Origin: Hyphomicrobiales bacterium
GTDB lineage: Bacteria > Pseudomonadota > Alphaproteobacteria > Rhizobiales > Methyloligellaceae
DNA: 64,000 bases
Assembly: GCA_021775595.1 (NCBI GenBank)
Contig: JAJFHN010000004.1
Span: 28,661-92,660 of the forward strand
Reading direction: 5' to 3'
Below are positions 1 to 9,584 of this stretch, piece by piece. The notes under the pieces were generated by a model that was given only the letters and a program-made list of their open reading frames with translations, had not been told where the DNA came from and ran no database searches. A program made the translations under genes and the position numbers. Positions within the stretch are counted from its first letter, which is position 1, and each line of letters starts with the position of its first letter.

Positions 1-208
1 CCTCGCGGGCAATTTCTTCCACGCCCAACCAGTGCTGGAACTCGCCCGGTTGAATGACGAACAAAAGCGCGAGCGCGCCGCCCTTTGTGTGTTCGGCCCG
101 GCTGGCGGCAAATTCGAGTGCGATATCGCATTCCGGAGTCTCGTCGACGACGACGAGAAATTTCCGTTTGTGCCCTTTTTCAAAGACTTTGCGTGTCTTG
201 CGAACCAT
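1..208 (-). CDS. Universal stress protein (UspA family), partial
   Basis: N-terminal 69 codons of a minus-strand gene whose 3' part lies beyond the window start. The readable protein begins MVRKTRKVFEKGHKRKF, then shows the first beta strand FLVVVDET and the helix PECDIALEFAASRAEH, the usual opening of a Usp alpha/beta domain; a second strand LALLFVI follows. Usp proteins are small cytoplasmic nucleotide-binding stress proteins. It follows trpS on the same strand with a 50-base gap, an arrangement I associate with Rhizobiales-type genomes. The family call is good; no specific role can be given. Confidence 0.75.
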   Translation of the reverse strand, partial: MVRKTRKVFEKGHKRKFLVVVDETPECDIALEFAASRAEHTKGGALALLFVIQPGEFQHWLGVEEIARE

Positions 209-258
209 AGACGAATGCTGCCATTCCTTGTTGCCGACAGCAACCGGTTAGACGCCGC

Positions 259-1296
259 TCAACTCTGGATGAATCCGATAATGTCTTTGGCGCCGTGCAG
301 AATTGGCGCCGCCAGCTCGCGCGCCCGGCCAGCTCCATCCGCCAGAACCTGATCGATGAATGCCGGGTCATCCATCAGCCGCGTCATTTCCGCGCCAACC
401 GGCGCCAGCGAGGCCACAGCGAGCTCCGTCAGACGCTCTTTGAATTGCGAAAACTGCTGCCCGCCAACCTCGGTGAGCACTTCATCGCCCGATTTGCCAG
501 CCAAAGCGGCATATATCCCCACCAAGTTTTGCGCCTCCGGTCGGCCCTCGAAACCCGCCGCCTCGTGCGGCAACGGCTCGGGATCGGTTTTCGCCTTGCG
601 GATCTTCTTGGCGATGGTGTCTCCGTCATCGCTCAAATTGATGCGCGAGAGATCGGAGGGATCCGATTTGCTCATCTTGTTCGTCCCATCGCGCAGCGAC
701 ATGACGCGCGCCGCCGGTCCCGTAATGAGCGGTTCAGGCAACGGAAAATACTGGTCGCCAAATCCTTTTTCGGCGATGGCGGTTGCGAAATCGGTGTTGA
801 ATTTTTGTGCGATGTCGCGCGAGAGCTCCAGATGCTGCTTCTGGTCTTCGCCGACCGGCACATGGGTCGCCTGATAAAGCAGAATATCGGCCGCCATCAG
901 ATTGGGATAGGTGAACAGGCCCACGGAGGCGTTTTCACGATGCTTGCCGGCCTTCTCCTTGAACTGGGTCATCCGATTGAGCCAGCCCATGCGTGCGACG
1001 CAATTGAAAATCCACGCAAGCTCCGCGTGACCTGAGACCTGGCTCTGGTTGAAGACGATGTGGCTCTTTGCATCGATGCCGGCCGCGATGAAGGCCGCCG
1101 TTACCTCACGGGTGTTGTGCGCCAACGCCTGCGGGTCCTGCCAAACGGTGACGGCGTGCATATCGACAACGCAATAAATGCAGTCGAATTTATCCTGCAA
1201 GGCGACGAAATTGGTGATCGCGCCCAGATAGTTGCCCAAATGCAGATTGCCCGTGGGCTGAACGCCCGAAAAAACGCGCATCGGAAAGTCGGTCAT
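259..1296 (-). CDS. trpS: Tryptophanyl-tRNA synthetase
   Basis: Class I aminoacyl-tRNA synthetase that charges tRNA-Trp in the cytoplasm. The protein opens [20 protein letters not shown]; the HIGH-type signature is NLHLGNYLG and the KMSKS loop is present as NKMSKSDPS. At 345 residues it has normal family length. The frame stays open 20 codons upstream, but those residues (basic, Arg-rich) are not family-like, so the ATG at 1296 is preferred. It lies downstream of murJ on the same strand (64-base gap) and upstream of the usp gene. Confidence 0.95.
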   Translation of the reverse strand: MTDFPMRVFSGVQPTGNLHLGNYLGAITNFVALQDKFDCIYCVVDMHAVTVWQDPQALAHNTREVTAAFIAAGIDAKSHIVFNQSQVSGHAELAWIFNCVARMGWLNRMTQFKEKAGKHRENASVGLFTYPNLMAADILLYQATHVPVGEDQKQHLELSRDIAQKFNTDFATAIAEKGFGDQYFPLPEPLITGPAARVMSLRDGTNKMSKSDPSDLSRINLSDDGDTIAKKIRKAKTDPEPLPHEAAGFEGRPEAQNLVGIYAALAGKSGDEVLTEVGGQQFSQFKERLTELAVASLAPVGAEMTRLMDDPAFIDQVLADGAGRARELAAPILHGAKDIIGFIQS

Positions 1297-1360
1297 ATCC
1301 CTGTCCCTCGAATCGCACGGGTTATGGCGTCTGCGACCAAACCAAGCAAGCCCCACGCCG

Positions 1361-2920
1361 CTATTGCCGCCTCAGGCCTTTCAACAGCGCCGGTAGGTTC
1401 GCGGCACCGGTCAGTTGGCAGGCCAAGGCGTAGACCAGCAGCCCGCCCGCCACCAGAACGCCGAGCGCCGCCATTTGCACCAGCAACCCGTTCTCGGGCC
1501 CAAACCAGTCGGAAAGTCCAGTGGCCGCGAGCCACAAGTATGCGCCCATAATCACGCATGAAAGCAGAATGGGTCCCGCCAGAGCGCGCAGCCGGTCATC
1601 CAGTTTGAAGCCGCCGCGCCGCGAGAGCGAAACGGCCAGCAGGGCGGCGTTGGTCCAACCCGCCAGAGATGTCGCCACGGCGATGCCGACATGGCCGATC
1701 AAAAAGAACAATGACAGCGAGCCCACGATGTTCACGATCACGCTTATGCCGGCAAAAATCATCGGCGTGCGCGTGTCTTCGCGGGCAAAAAACGCCGGCG
1801 AGAGAACCTTGATCACCACAAAAGCTGGAAGCCCTACGGCAAACGCCATCAGCGCCGCTGCGGTGGCGGGCGTATCACTTGCCGCAAAGGCGCCGCGTTC
1901 GAACAAAACTTGAATGATCGGGACGGGCACCACGATCAGTGCTATTGCCGCCGGCAATGTCAGCAGGCTTGAAAACTCGAGCGAGCGGTTCAGGCTGGAC
2001 ATCGCGCCGTCGCCGTCGTCTGCCCGCAATTGCTTGGAGAGTTCGGGCAGCAAAACCACGCCGATGGCGATGCCGACAATTCCAAGCGGCAGCTGATAGA
2101 TGCGATCCGCGTAATAGAGCCAAGAGACGGCGCTGTCCTGAAGCGACGCGATGATCGTTCCGATCACGATGTTGACTTGCGTGATACCGCCGGCGATGAC
2201 GCCCGGAATTCCCAGCCGGATCAGCCTGCGCATGTCCGCATTGATCTTGGGCATCCTCAATCTGAGGCCAAATCCCACGCGCCATGCCCAAAAGCCAAGC
2301 ACCGCAAGCTGAAGCAGACCGGCCACGGCGACACCCCACGTGATGGCAACGCCGGCGCGCGGCGTGTCGCCCCAGCCCGCCATTGCGACGCCGGTGAGCA
2401 CGCCAATCAGCACAACATTGAGCAGCGTAGGCGCCGCAGCCGCGACCGCGAAGCGGCCCAGTGCGTTGAGCAATCCCGACAACAGGGCGACGAGCGACAC
2501 GAACAGCAGGTAGGGAAAAGCGATGCGCGTGAGCAGCACGGCGAGATCGAATTTGTCTGGCGAAGCGGCAAAGCCCGGAGCGATCAAGTACATCAGCCAT
2601 GGCATCGAAATCTCGGCCAACGCCGTGGTGACCAGAAGCGCCGCCAGCAGCATGGCGAGCGCCTGCTCGGCAAATTCGCGCGCCGACGCATCGCCCTTGC
2701 CGTCGAGCCGCTTGGCGAAGAGGGGCACGAACGCGGCGTTGAAGGCGCCTTCTGCAAACAGCCGGCGAAACAGGTTGGGGAAGCGGAAGGCGACGAAATA
2801 TGCGTCCGCTATCGCCCCGGTACCAAGCACCGCCGCGATCAGAATATCGCGGACGAAGCCGAGCACGCGGCTCACCATTGTCATGCCACCGACAGTGAGG
2901 AAGGAGCGGTAAAGCTTCAT
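1361..2920 (-). CDS. murJ: Lipid II flippase MurJ
   Basis: Integral inner-membrane protein of 519 residues with many hydrophobic helices throughout, fitting the 14-helix MOP-superfamily flippase that moves lipid II to the periplasmic side for peptidoglycan synthesis. The N-terminus [20 protein letters not shown] and the stretch [19 protein letters not shown] are strongly MurJ-like. ATG start at 2920. It lies between trpS (downstream) and a rhomboid protease gene (upstream, 58-base gap), all on the minus strand. Confidence 0.94.
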   Translation of the reverse strand: MKLYRSFLTVGGMTMVSRVLGFVRDILIAAVLGTGAIADAYFVAFRFPNLFRRLFAEGAFNAAFVPLFAKRLDGKGDASAREFAEQALAMLLAALLVTTALAEISMPWLMYLIAPGFAASPDKFDLAVLLTRIAFPYLLFVSLVALLSGLLNALGRFAVAAAAPTLLNVVLIGVLTGVAMAGWGDTPRAGVAITWGVAVAGLLQLAVLGFWAWRVGFGLRLRMPKINADMRRLIRLGIPGVIAGGITQVNIVIGTIIASLQDSAVSWLYYADRIYQLPLGIVGIAIGVVLLPELSKQLRADDGDGAMSSLNRSLEFSSLLTLPAAIALIVVPVPIIQVLFERGAFAASDTPATAAALMAFAVGLPAFVVIKVLSPAFFAREDTRTPMIFAGISVIVNIVGSLSLFFLIGHVGIAVATSLAGWTNAALLAVSLSRRGGFKLDDRLRALAGPILLSCVIMGAYLWLAATGLSDWFGPENGLLVQMAALGVLVAGGLLVYALACQLTGAANLPALLKGLRRQ

Positions 2921-2978
2921 GACGCCGGATTAGATGAGGTTGGCCTCAAGAACAAGCGCCCTTGTGAACGCAGCCGTC

Positions 2979-3686
2979 TCAGAGGTCGCCGGTCGGTTCT
3001 GGCTCGAGCCGTGCTGGCGCCAACAGCCAAAGCAAGATGATGCCTGAGAAAAAGCCGCCCAAATGCGCCCACCAGGCAACGCCGCCGCCCAATTCCGGAG
3101 CATAGAGTTCAAGCCAGCCCTGCATGATCTGCATCAGGAACCAAAAAATGGCGAAGAACACCGCTGGAATTTCGACAAACAGCGGAATGATGCAAAACAG
3201 CGGAACCAGCACTGTGAGCCGAGCGGCGGGATAGGTGAAGGCATAGGCCGAAATCACGCCAGCGACCGCGCCCGATGCGCCCACGACGGGAACAGCAGAT
3301 TGGGGATAGAGCATTGTGTGTGCGATCGAGGCGGCAAGCCCGCAAAGCAAGAAAAAGACGACAAAGCGCACATGACCCAGCCGGTCTTCCATCGCGCATC
3401 CAAAAATCCACAACGTCCACATATTGAGAATGAAGTGGAACCAACCGCTGTGCAGAAACATACATGTCAGAAATGATTTGTAGTCGCCCGCGTCCAGGCC
3501 CATGCCCGATGACCAGCGTGGATCGAAATGCCGCGCCGGGATCAGCGCGTATTCGGCAAGCAGCGCACGCATTTCAATCGGCCCAAGCGTCTGCTCGTAA
3601 AGGAACACGGCCGAATTGAGCGCAATGATGGCCAACACCACCACCGGCGCCGTCTTGCAGAATACCGAGTCACGCAGCGGGAACAT
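2979..3686 (-). CDS. Rhomboid family intramembrane serine protease
   Basis: A 235-residue membrane protein with about six hydrophobic segments. The catalytic serine motif is GASGAVAGVI (GxSG) and the partner histidine lies in the last helix, AHLGGFFSG. The HFILNMWTLWIFG segment is the conserved rhomboid HxxxN region. Such enzymes cleave membrane-anchored substrates in the inner membrane; the substrate here is unknown. It sits between murJ and glnD, with an 80-base gap to the glnD stop. Start is the ATG at 3686, just before the first hydrophobic helix. Confidence 0.9.
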   Translation of the reverse strand: MFPLRDSVFCKTAPVVVLAIIALNSAVFLYEQTLGPIEMRALLAEYALIPARHFDPRWSSGMGLDAGDYKSFLTCMFLHSGWFHFILNMWTLWIFGCAMEDRLGHVRFVVFFLLCGLAASIAHTMLYPQSAVPVVGASGAVAGVISAYAFTYPAARLTVLVPLFCIIPLFVEIPAVFFAIFWFLMQIMQGWLELYAPELGGGVAWWAHLGGFFSGIILLWLLAPARLEPEPTGDL

Positions 3687-3766
3687 GCCTCTGCCCAGTC
3701 CTGTTGAGGCCAGACCGCGCCACGATCACGGGCGACCTTGAAGTTCAACGCATCCTGACCCGCCGC

Positions 3767-6559
3767 TCACGCGGTGGCCAGAGCTTCTGTGTCCTTGTCC
3801 TCGATCTTGGCGGCAAGGATCTGTGTCAGGTGACGGCGGATGACCTTTGCCCGCCCGTCATCCGTGATCTTTTTGCCGATCAGATCGGTCACATAGAACA
3901 CATCGACCACCTTTTCGCCGAAAGTCGCGATTTGTGCCGATGCGATGTTGAGTTTCAGATCCGACATCTCGCGCGTCAGCTCAAACAGCAAGCCCGGCCT
4001 GTCGAGTCCATTGACCTCGATAACCGTCAATTCATCCGACAGCGTGTTGTCGATGATGACCTGCGGTTCGACCGTAAAGGCCCGCAGGCGCCGCTTGGCC
4101 GGACGCTTTTGAGCCTCAAGCCCGTCGAGGTAAATTTCGCCCTCCAATAATTTTTCGATCGACTGGGCAATGCGCGTGCCCCGTCTCACCTCATCGTCCG
4201 TGCGTTCGAACTCACGCTGTAAGTTGACGGTGTCGAGCGCCATACCATCGCGGGTGGTGGACAATTGCGCGCTCACGATGTTGGCGCCCGCTTGCGCGCA
4301 CGACCCGGCAATCATGCTGATTAGGCGCGGATGGCCGGGCGCAAAGACGACAAGTTCGGTCACGTCCTTGACTGCATCGCTCGTCACATTTGTTGTGAAC
4401 GTGCGTTTTTCATCTTCGGCCACCGCGATCAAGCGCGCGTGCTCGGCTTGCGTTTGGGCCTCTGTCCGCAGCCAGTAAGACGGATATTGGCGCGCGATGA
4501 AGCGGTCGATCTGGGCCTTCGGCCAGTCGGCCAGCGCGGCCCGCAACTCTTCTTCGGCCTGGCGCACGCGTTCGGTTCGGCTGAGCGCCGTGACGCCGCC
4601 AGCAAGCAGCGGCTCGGTCTCGTAATACAGCGTGTTCAGCAGCTGTCTCTTCCAACCGTTCCACACCCCCGGTCCCACCGCGCGAATATCCGTGACCGTA
4701 AGGATCATGAGCAATTTGAGCCGCTCGCGGCTCTGCACGATCTCCGCGAAGTCCGCGATCGTTTTTGGATCGTTCAGATCGCGGCTTTGAGCAAACAAGC
4801 TCATCGCCAAATGGAATTCGATCAGCCAAGCAACGGTTTCGGTCTCTGCGCTTGAGAGACCCAGCCGCGGACACAGCTTACGCGCGATGCGGGCGCCCGC
4901 GATCGAATGATCCTCATCGCGCCCCTTGGCGATATCGTGCAACAGCATGGCCACATACAGCGCCCGGCGATTTTCAATGGTCTTGATGACCTCACTCGCC
5001 AACGGCGCATCTTCTTGCGTTTTGCCGCTTTCGATATCGGTCAGAATTCCGATCGAGCGGATCAAATGCTCATCGACCGTGTAGTGGTGATACATGTTGA
5101 ATTGCATCATCGAAACGACGCGCCCGAATGATGGAATGAAGCGCCCCAAGACCCCCGCCTCGTTCATTTTGCGCAGCGTGTACTCCGGATTGCTAGAGCC
5201 CGTCAGCAGATCGAGAAACAGGCGGTTGGCCTCCTTGTCGCGGCGCAACTTGTTGTCGATCAATTTCAACGAGCCGCGCACCAGACGGAAGGCGTCTGGG
5301 TGGAAGGCCACATTGTTCCGGTCCGCCAGCCAAAACAACCGAATGAGATTGACCGGATCGATTTTGAAAACATCGTCTCGCGCCACATTGATGCGTCCGG
5401 TGTCGATCCGGAAGTCGCTGGTCTTGCGCAATCGCGAGCGCTTGCGCCAATTGGACGGCGCCAGCAGCTCATTGAGCGACGGCACTTTTTTCAGCTGCTT
5501 GACCTCGAGCGCCGAACACACGATGCGCGTCAGATCGCCGACATCTTTGGCGACCAGAAAATAGTGTTTCATGAAGCGTTCGACGGCGCGCAGGCCCGCG
5601 TGGTCACGATAGTCAAGCCGCTCGGCCAATAGCGGTTGAACGTCAAACGACAAGCGCTCTTCGGCCCGGCCGGTCACAAAGTGCAGATGACAGCGCACGG
5701 TCCACAGGAAATCTTCGCACCTTTTGAACGTGCGCTGTTCGGCCTTTGAGAAAATGCCGAGCTCGACGAAGTTCTCAACCTGCTCCTGGGGATGCAGATA
5801 GCGTGTCAGCCAATGCAGCGTATGCAAATCGCGCAAGCCGCCCTTGCCGTCTTTGACGTTGGGCTCGACCAAATAACGCGATGCGCCCTGATGGGCGTGG
5901 CGCTGGTTGCGCTCGGCCAGCTTGGCCTCGATGAATTCGCGCCCACTGCCTTTGACCACATCTTTTAAAAAGCGCTCCTCCAATGAGCCAAACAGCTCGC
6001 CATCGCCCCAGATGAGCCTGGCATCGAGCAGCGATGTGCGGATTGTCATGTCCGATTGCGAGAGCCGCATGCATTGATCGATGCTGCGGGTGGCATGCCC
6101 CACCTTGAAGCCCAAGTCCCACAGCAAATAGAGCATGTATTCGACCACGCTCTCGCCCCAAGCGGTTTGCTTGTAGGGCAACAAAAACAGCAGATCGATA
6201 TCTGATCCCGGAGCCAGCAGGCCGCGGCCATAGCCACCGGTGGCGACAATTGCCATGTGCTCCGCCGCCGATGGATTTGTCGCGCGATAGACGTGATGAA
6301 CGGTGAAATCGTAGATCACCCGGATCAACTCGTCTTGAAACAGCGACAGGCCCTTGGCGCAGCGTCGGCCATTTCCGTCTGATTCAAGTTGTTTTTGCGC
6401 CGCCGCACGCGAGTCGGCGACGAGCGCCTTCAAGCGCTCAAGCAGCCTCGAGCGCAATTCGCTCTCGCGACCGGACAACTCGCGCCAGAGCTCCGTCAAC
6501 TCGTCGCGCACCGCCGACGGGTCGAAATATGGCGCGCGCGGACTTAAGTTTTGGTCCAT
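3767..6559 (-). CDS. glnD: Bifunctional [protein-PII] uridylyltransferase / uridylyl-removing enzyme
   Basis: GlnD senses glutamine and controls nitrogen metabolism by adding or removing UMP on PII proteins. The 930-residue protein has the expected layout: a nucleotidyltransferase domain with the metal-binding motif GYGRGLLAPGSDIDLLF, an HD-type hydrolase domain with LLHDIAKGRDEDHS, and two C-terminal ACT domains (starting near VFAPGHPRLI and EVNGLDRPGLLFEL). Length is normal for alphaproteobacteria. ATG at 6559, 51 bases from the mutS stop; the mutS-glnD-murJ order is typical of this class. Confidence 0.96.
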   Translation of the reverse strand: MDQNLSPRAPYFDPSAVRDELTELWRELSGRESELRSRLLERLKALVADSRAAAQKQLESDGNGRRCAKGLSLFQDELIRVIYDFTVHHVYRATNPSAAEHMAIVATGGYGRGLLAPGSDIDLLFLLPYKQTAWGESVVEYMLYLLWDLGFKVGHATRSIDQCMRLSQSDMTIRTSLLDARLIWGDGELFGSLEERFLKDVVKGSGREFIEAKLAERNQRHAHQGASRYLVEPNVKDGKGGLRDLHTLHWLTRYLHPQEQVENFVELGIFSKAEQRTFKRCEDFLWTVRCHLHFVTGRAEERLSFDVQPLLAERLDYRDHAGLRAVERFMKHYFLVAKDVGDLTRIVCSALEVKQLKKVPSLNELLAPSNWRKRSRLRKTSDFRIDTGRINVARDDVFKIDPVNLIRLFWLADRNNVAFHPDAFRLVRGSLKLIDNKLRRDKEANRLFLDLLTGSSNPEYTLRKMNEAGVLGRFIPSFGRVVSMMQFNMYHHYTVDEHLIRSIGILTDIESGKTQEDAPLASEVIKTIENRRALYVAMLLHDIAKGRDEDHSIAGARIARKLCPRLGLSSAETETVAWLIEFHLAMSLFAQSRDLNDPKTIADFAEIVQSRERLKLLMILTVTDIRAVGPGVWNGWKRQLLNTLYYETEPLLAGGVTALSRTERVRQAEEELRAALADWPKAQIDRFIARQYPSYWLRTEAQTQAEHARLIAVAEDEKRTFTTNVTSDAVKDVTELVVFAPGHPRLISMIAGSCAQAGANIVSAQLSTTRDGMALDTVNLQREFERTDDEVRRGTRIAQSIEKLLEGEIYLDGLEAQKRPAKRRLRAFTVEPQVIIDNTLSDELTVIEVNGLDRPGLLFELTREMSDLKLNIASAQIATFGEKVVDVFYVTDLIGKKITDDGRAKVIRRHLTQILAAKIEDKDTEALATA

Positions 6560-6610
6560 TCCTGTTCAACTCGATCGATCAGCCACGGCGCCCTTGTAGC
6601 ACAGCTTGGC

Positions 6611-9367
6611 CTAGTCGCGATCACCCGCTGGCGCCATCATCGCCTTCAATCGATACAAGAATTCGAGCGCCTCGCGCGGCGTCATGTCGTCGGGGGCCAT
6701 CGCGTTGAGCGCCGTTTCAACCCCCGAGGGGGCATCGGAAGCCGCTGGCGGATCAGCGGCCGCGTGAAACAGCGGAAGTTCGTCGGCCAAGTCTTGGGCG
6801 GACCGCGTTTGGTCTTGTTCCAAGGCTGCCAGAACCTGGCGCGCCCTGCCAACCGCCGCATCCGGCAGTCCGGCGAGCTTGGCCACCTGAATGCCGTAGG
6901 ACCGGTCGGCTGCGCCAGCCTTGACCTTGTGCAGGAAGATGATCTCGTCCTGCCATTCCTTGACGTCGATCGTGGCATTTGCCGCATGAGCCAATTTTTG
7001 AGCAAGCCCGGTCAGCTCGTGATAGTGCGTCGCAAACAGCGCACGCGAGCAATTGATGTCGTGCAGGTGTTCGGCGCACGCCCAAGCGATCGATAGACCG
7101 TCATAGGTCGCGGTCCCGCGCCCGATCTCATCAAGCACGACGAGCGAACGCTCCCCCGCTTGGTTCAATATGCCGGCCGTCTCGACCATTTCGACCATGA
7201 ATGTGGAACGGCCGCCGGCGATGTCATCGGCCGCCCCCACCCGGCTGAACAGCCGGTCGACGACACCGATATGCGCGTCATTGGCAGGCACATAGGATCC
7301 CATTTGCGCCATCACCGCGATGAGCGCGTTTTGGCGCAGAAACGTCGATTTGCCGGCCATGTTGGGACCCGTGACGATCCACAACCGGCCCATCGGCCCC
7401 TCGCCGTGGGCGCCCGCGCGCCGGCCCGCGGCCGTTTCAAGGCATGCGTCGTTCTCGACGAACGGCCCGCCGTCGCCTTTGGCCAGCGCCTGCTCGACGA
7501 TCGGGTGCCGGCCGGCCTCGATGCGGAACGCCAAGCTCGAATCGACAAGCGGCCGGCAATAACGCTGCTCTTCCGCCAACTCGGCCAACGCGGCGTAATG
7601 ATCGAGTTTGGCCAGCGCGGCCGCGACCTCGCTAAGTGACCTGCCTTCCCCATCGGCGGCGTCCTTGAGCGCATTGAAGACCTCAAACTCGATCGCCAGC
7701 GCGCGTTCTGCTGCCGTGACGATTTTGGCCTCGGTTTGAGCCAGCTCTTCGGTGGTGAAACGAACTGCGCTGGCCAGCGTCTGGCGGTGAATATAGCTTT
7801 CGCTGAATGGTTCTTCGCGCAACCGATCAGCCGCGTTCACCGACACTTCGACGAAATATCCCAGCACATTGTTGTGGCGCACCTTGAGCGACTTCAGCTC
7901 CGTCTCTTGCGCATACTTGGTTTGCAGCGCGCCCACGACCTTTCGGCTCTCATCGCGCAGCGTCAGGTTGTCATCGAGATCGGCGCGGTAGCCCCGGCGG
8001 ACGAACCCGCCGTCGCGCCGCTGTATCGGCAGCTCGTCGCCAAGCGCGGATGTAAGCTCATCGCGCAAGCCCGCCGGGCTTTGCTGCAACCGGTCGGCCA
8101 ACCGGGTAAGTTCATCCGGCAAGCCAAGATTCTTGGCGGCAATTGCCAAACGTTCGGCGCAACGCGCTGCCACGTGCAGGCCGTCGCGGACCGCACCCAG
8201 ATCGCGCGGACCGCCGCGGGCCAGAACGAGACGCGCCATCGCCCGTGCAATGTCTGGCGCCGCACGCAAGTCTTCCCGCAGCCCACCCCGCAAGTCTGCT
8301 TCGGCGAGCAGAAACCCCAACGCGTCAAGCCGCGCGCCGATTGCCTTTTCGTCGGTCAACGGACTGGAGAGCCGCGCGGCGAGTTCCCGCGCGCCGGCGC
8401 CCGTCACCGTTCGGTCGACCGCTTGCAGCAGGCTGCCGCGCCGTTCGCCGCGGGTCGATCTGTCTATCTCCAGATTGGCTCTGGTCGCCGCGTCGACCAC
8501 CAGCACGCTCTGGGGGCCAGAACGTGTGGGCGCCCGGAGATGGGGTTGGTGCCCAACTTGCGTGATTTCCACATAGGTGAGCAGGGCCGCAACCGCTGCC
8601 AATTCCGGCCGGCCAAAACCGCCAAAGCCTTGCAAGTCGGCCACGCCCAATTTCGACTTGAGCTGCGTCTCTCCCGCCAGACTGTCAAACGACCGCCGGG
8701 CGATTGGCGTGATCGCCGCACCCTGCCTCTCGATCAGCCCGGTCAGCGTCTTGTCGCTCAGATTGTCTTCGCCGATCAGGACTTCGCTCGGCCTCAGCCG
8801 CGCCAGTTCGCCCGCCAGATCTTCGCCGGCGAATTCTCCGACAATAAATTCGCCAGTGGAAATGTCGAGCGAGGCGAGCGCAAAGCGATCGCCCGGTGTT
8901 TGGGTCGAGCTCGGCGCACGGAACAGCGCGGCAAGATAATTGCTGCGCTTGGCCTCCAGCAAACTTTCCTCGGTGAGTGTGCCCGGCGTGACCAGGCGCA
9001 CAACGTCGCGCCGGACAATCGCTTTCGCGCCGCGCTTCTTGGCTTGCGCCGGGTCCTCGGTTTGCTCGCAGACCGCCACGCGAAAGCCGCGGGCGATGAG
9101 ACGCTGAAGATAGTCGTCGGCACGGCGCAGCGGTACGCCGCACATCGGGATGTCTTCGCCTTCGTGTTTGCCGCGCTTGGTGAGTTGGATGCCGAGGGCC
9201 TGGGAGGCGGCCACGGCATCCTCGAAGAACAGCTCGTAGAAGTCGCCCATATGGTAGAACAGCAAGCAGTCGGGGTGGGCCGCCTTGATCGCCAAATATT
9301 GCTGGATAACAGGTGTCGTGCCCTTGCCCGTACCCTTCGATGTGCTGGTTTTTACCTGTTGGCCCAT
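6611..9367 (-). CDS. mutS: DNA mismatch repair protein MutS
   Basis: ATPase that recognises mismatches and starts methyl-directed repair. The N-terminal mismatch-contact motif is GDFYELFFEDA (F-x-E), the Walker A loop is TGPNMAGKSTFLRQ, and the Walker B/signature region reads DEIGRGTATYDGLS. At 918 residues it is in the normal range for alphaproteobacterial MutS. A short Thr/Ser/Lys-rich N-terminal leader precedes the first domain. ATG at 9367; the divergent malic enzyme gene starts 217 bases away, so promoters for both lie in 9368-9584. Confidence 0.96.
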   Translation of the reverse strand: MGQQVKTSTSKGTGKGTTPVIQQYLAIKAAHPDCLLFYHMGDFYELFFEDAVAASQALGIQLTKRGKHEGEDIPMCGVPLRRADDYLQRLIARGFRVAVCEQTEDPAQAKKRGAKAIVRRDVVRLVTPGTLTEESLLEAKRSNYLAALFRAPSSTQTPGDRFALASLDISTGEFIVGEFAGEDLAGELARLRPSEVLIGEDNLSDKTLTGLIERQGAAITPIARRSFDSLAGETQLKSKLGVADLQGFGGFGRPELAAVAALLTYVEITQVGHQPHLRAPTRSGPQSVLVVDAATRANLEIDRSTRGERRGSLLQAVDRTVTGAGARELAARLSSPLTDEKAIGARLDALGFLLAEADLRGGLREDLRAAPDIARAMARLVLARGGPRDLGAVRDGLHVAARCAERLAIAAKNLGLPDELTRLADRLQQSPAGLRDELTSALGDELPIQRRDGGFVRRGYRADLDDNLTLRDESRKVVGALQTKYAQETELKSLKVRHNNVLGYFVEVSVNAADRLREEPFSESYIHRQTLASAVRFTTEELAQTEAKIVTAAERALAIEFEVFNALKDAADGEGRSLSEVAAALAKLDHYAALAELAEEQRYCRPLVDSSLAFRIEAGRHPIVEQALAKGDGGPFVENDACLETAAGRRAGAHGEGPMGRLWIVTGPNMAGKSTFLRQNALIAVMAQMGSYVPANDAHIGVVDRLFSRVGAADDIAGGRSTFMVEMVETAGILNQAGERSLVVLDEIGRGTATYDGLSIAWACAEHLHDINCSRALFATHYHELTGLAQKLAHAANATIDVKEWQDEIIFLHKVKAGAADRSYGIQVAKLAGLPDAAVGRARQVLAALEQDQTRSAQDLADELPLFHAAADPPAASDAPSGVETALNAMAPDDMTPREALEFLYRLKAMMAPAGDRD

Positions 9368-9584
9368 GAAAGGCTATGCCGCGCCTCGAATCCTTGCCAC
9401 CCGCCAGACATAGCGCGGAGTCTTGGAGCCGTGAAGCCTTGGCTTCGCGTTATTAACGATAGAGTGCAATCGACGACCCGCGAAGGCGATTGTCCTGCCA
9501 GGATGCCGGTTCTATGGTGCCGCTGAGCCCGAGGGACACAGCACCCGGCGGCAACCAACTTCGACCAACGGTTTCTGACACGCA

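Noticed and set aside
2030..3040. Plus-strand frame of 336 codons opposite murJ
   Set aside because: Charged low-complexity translation typical of antisense frames in GC-rich DNA; murJ is certain.
7736..9526. Long plus-strand frame (596 codons) antisense to mutS
   Set aside because: Arg/Gln-rich translation without any domain; mutS on the other strand is unmistakable, so this is a GC-bias shadow.
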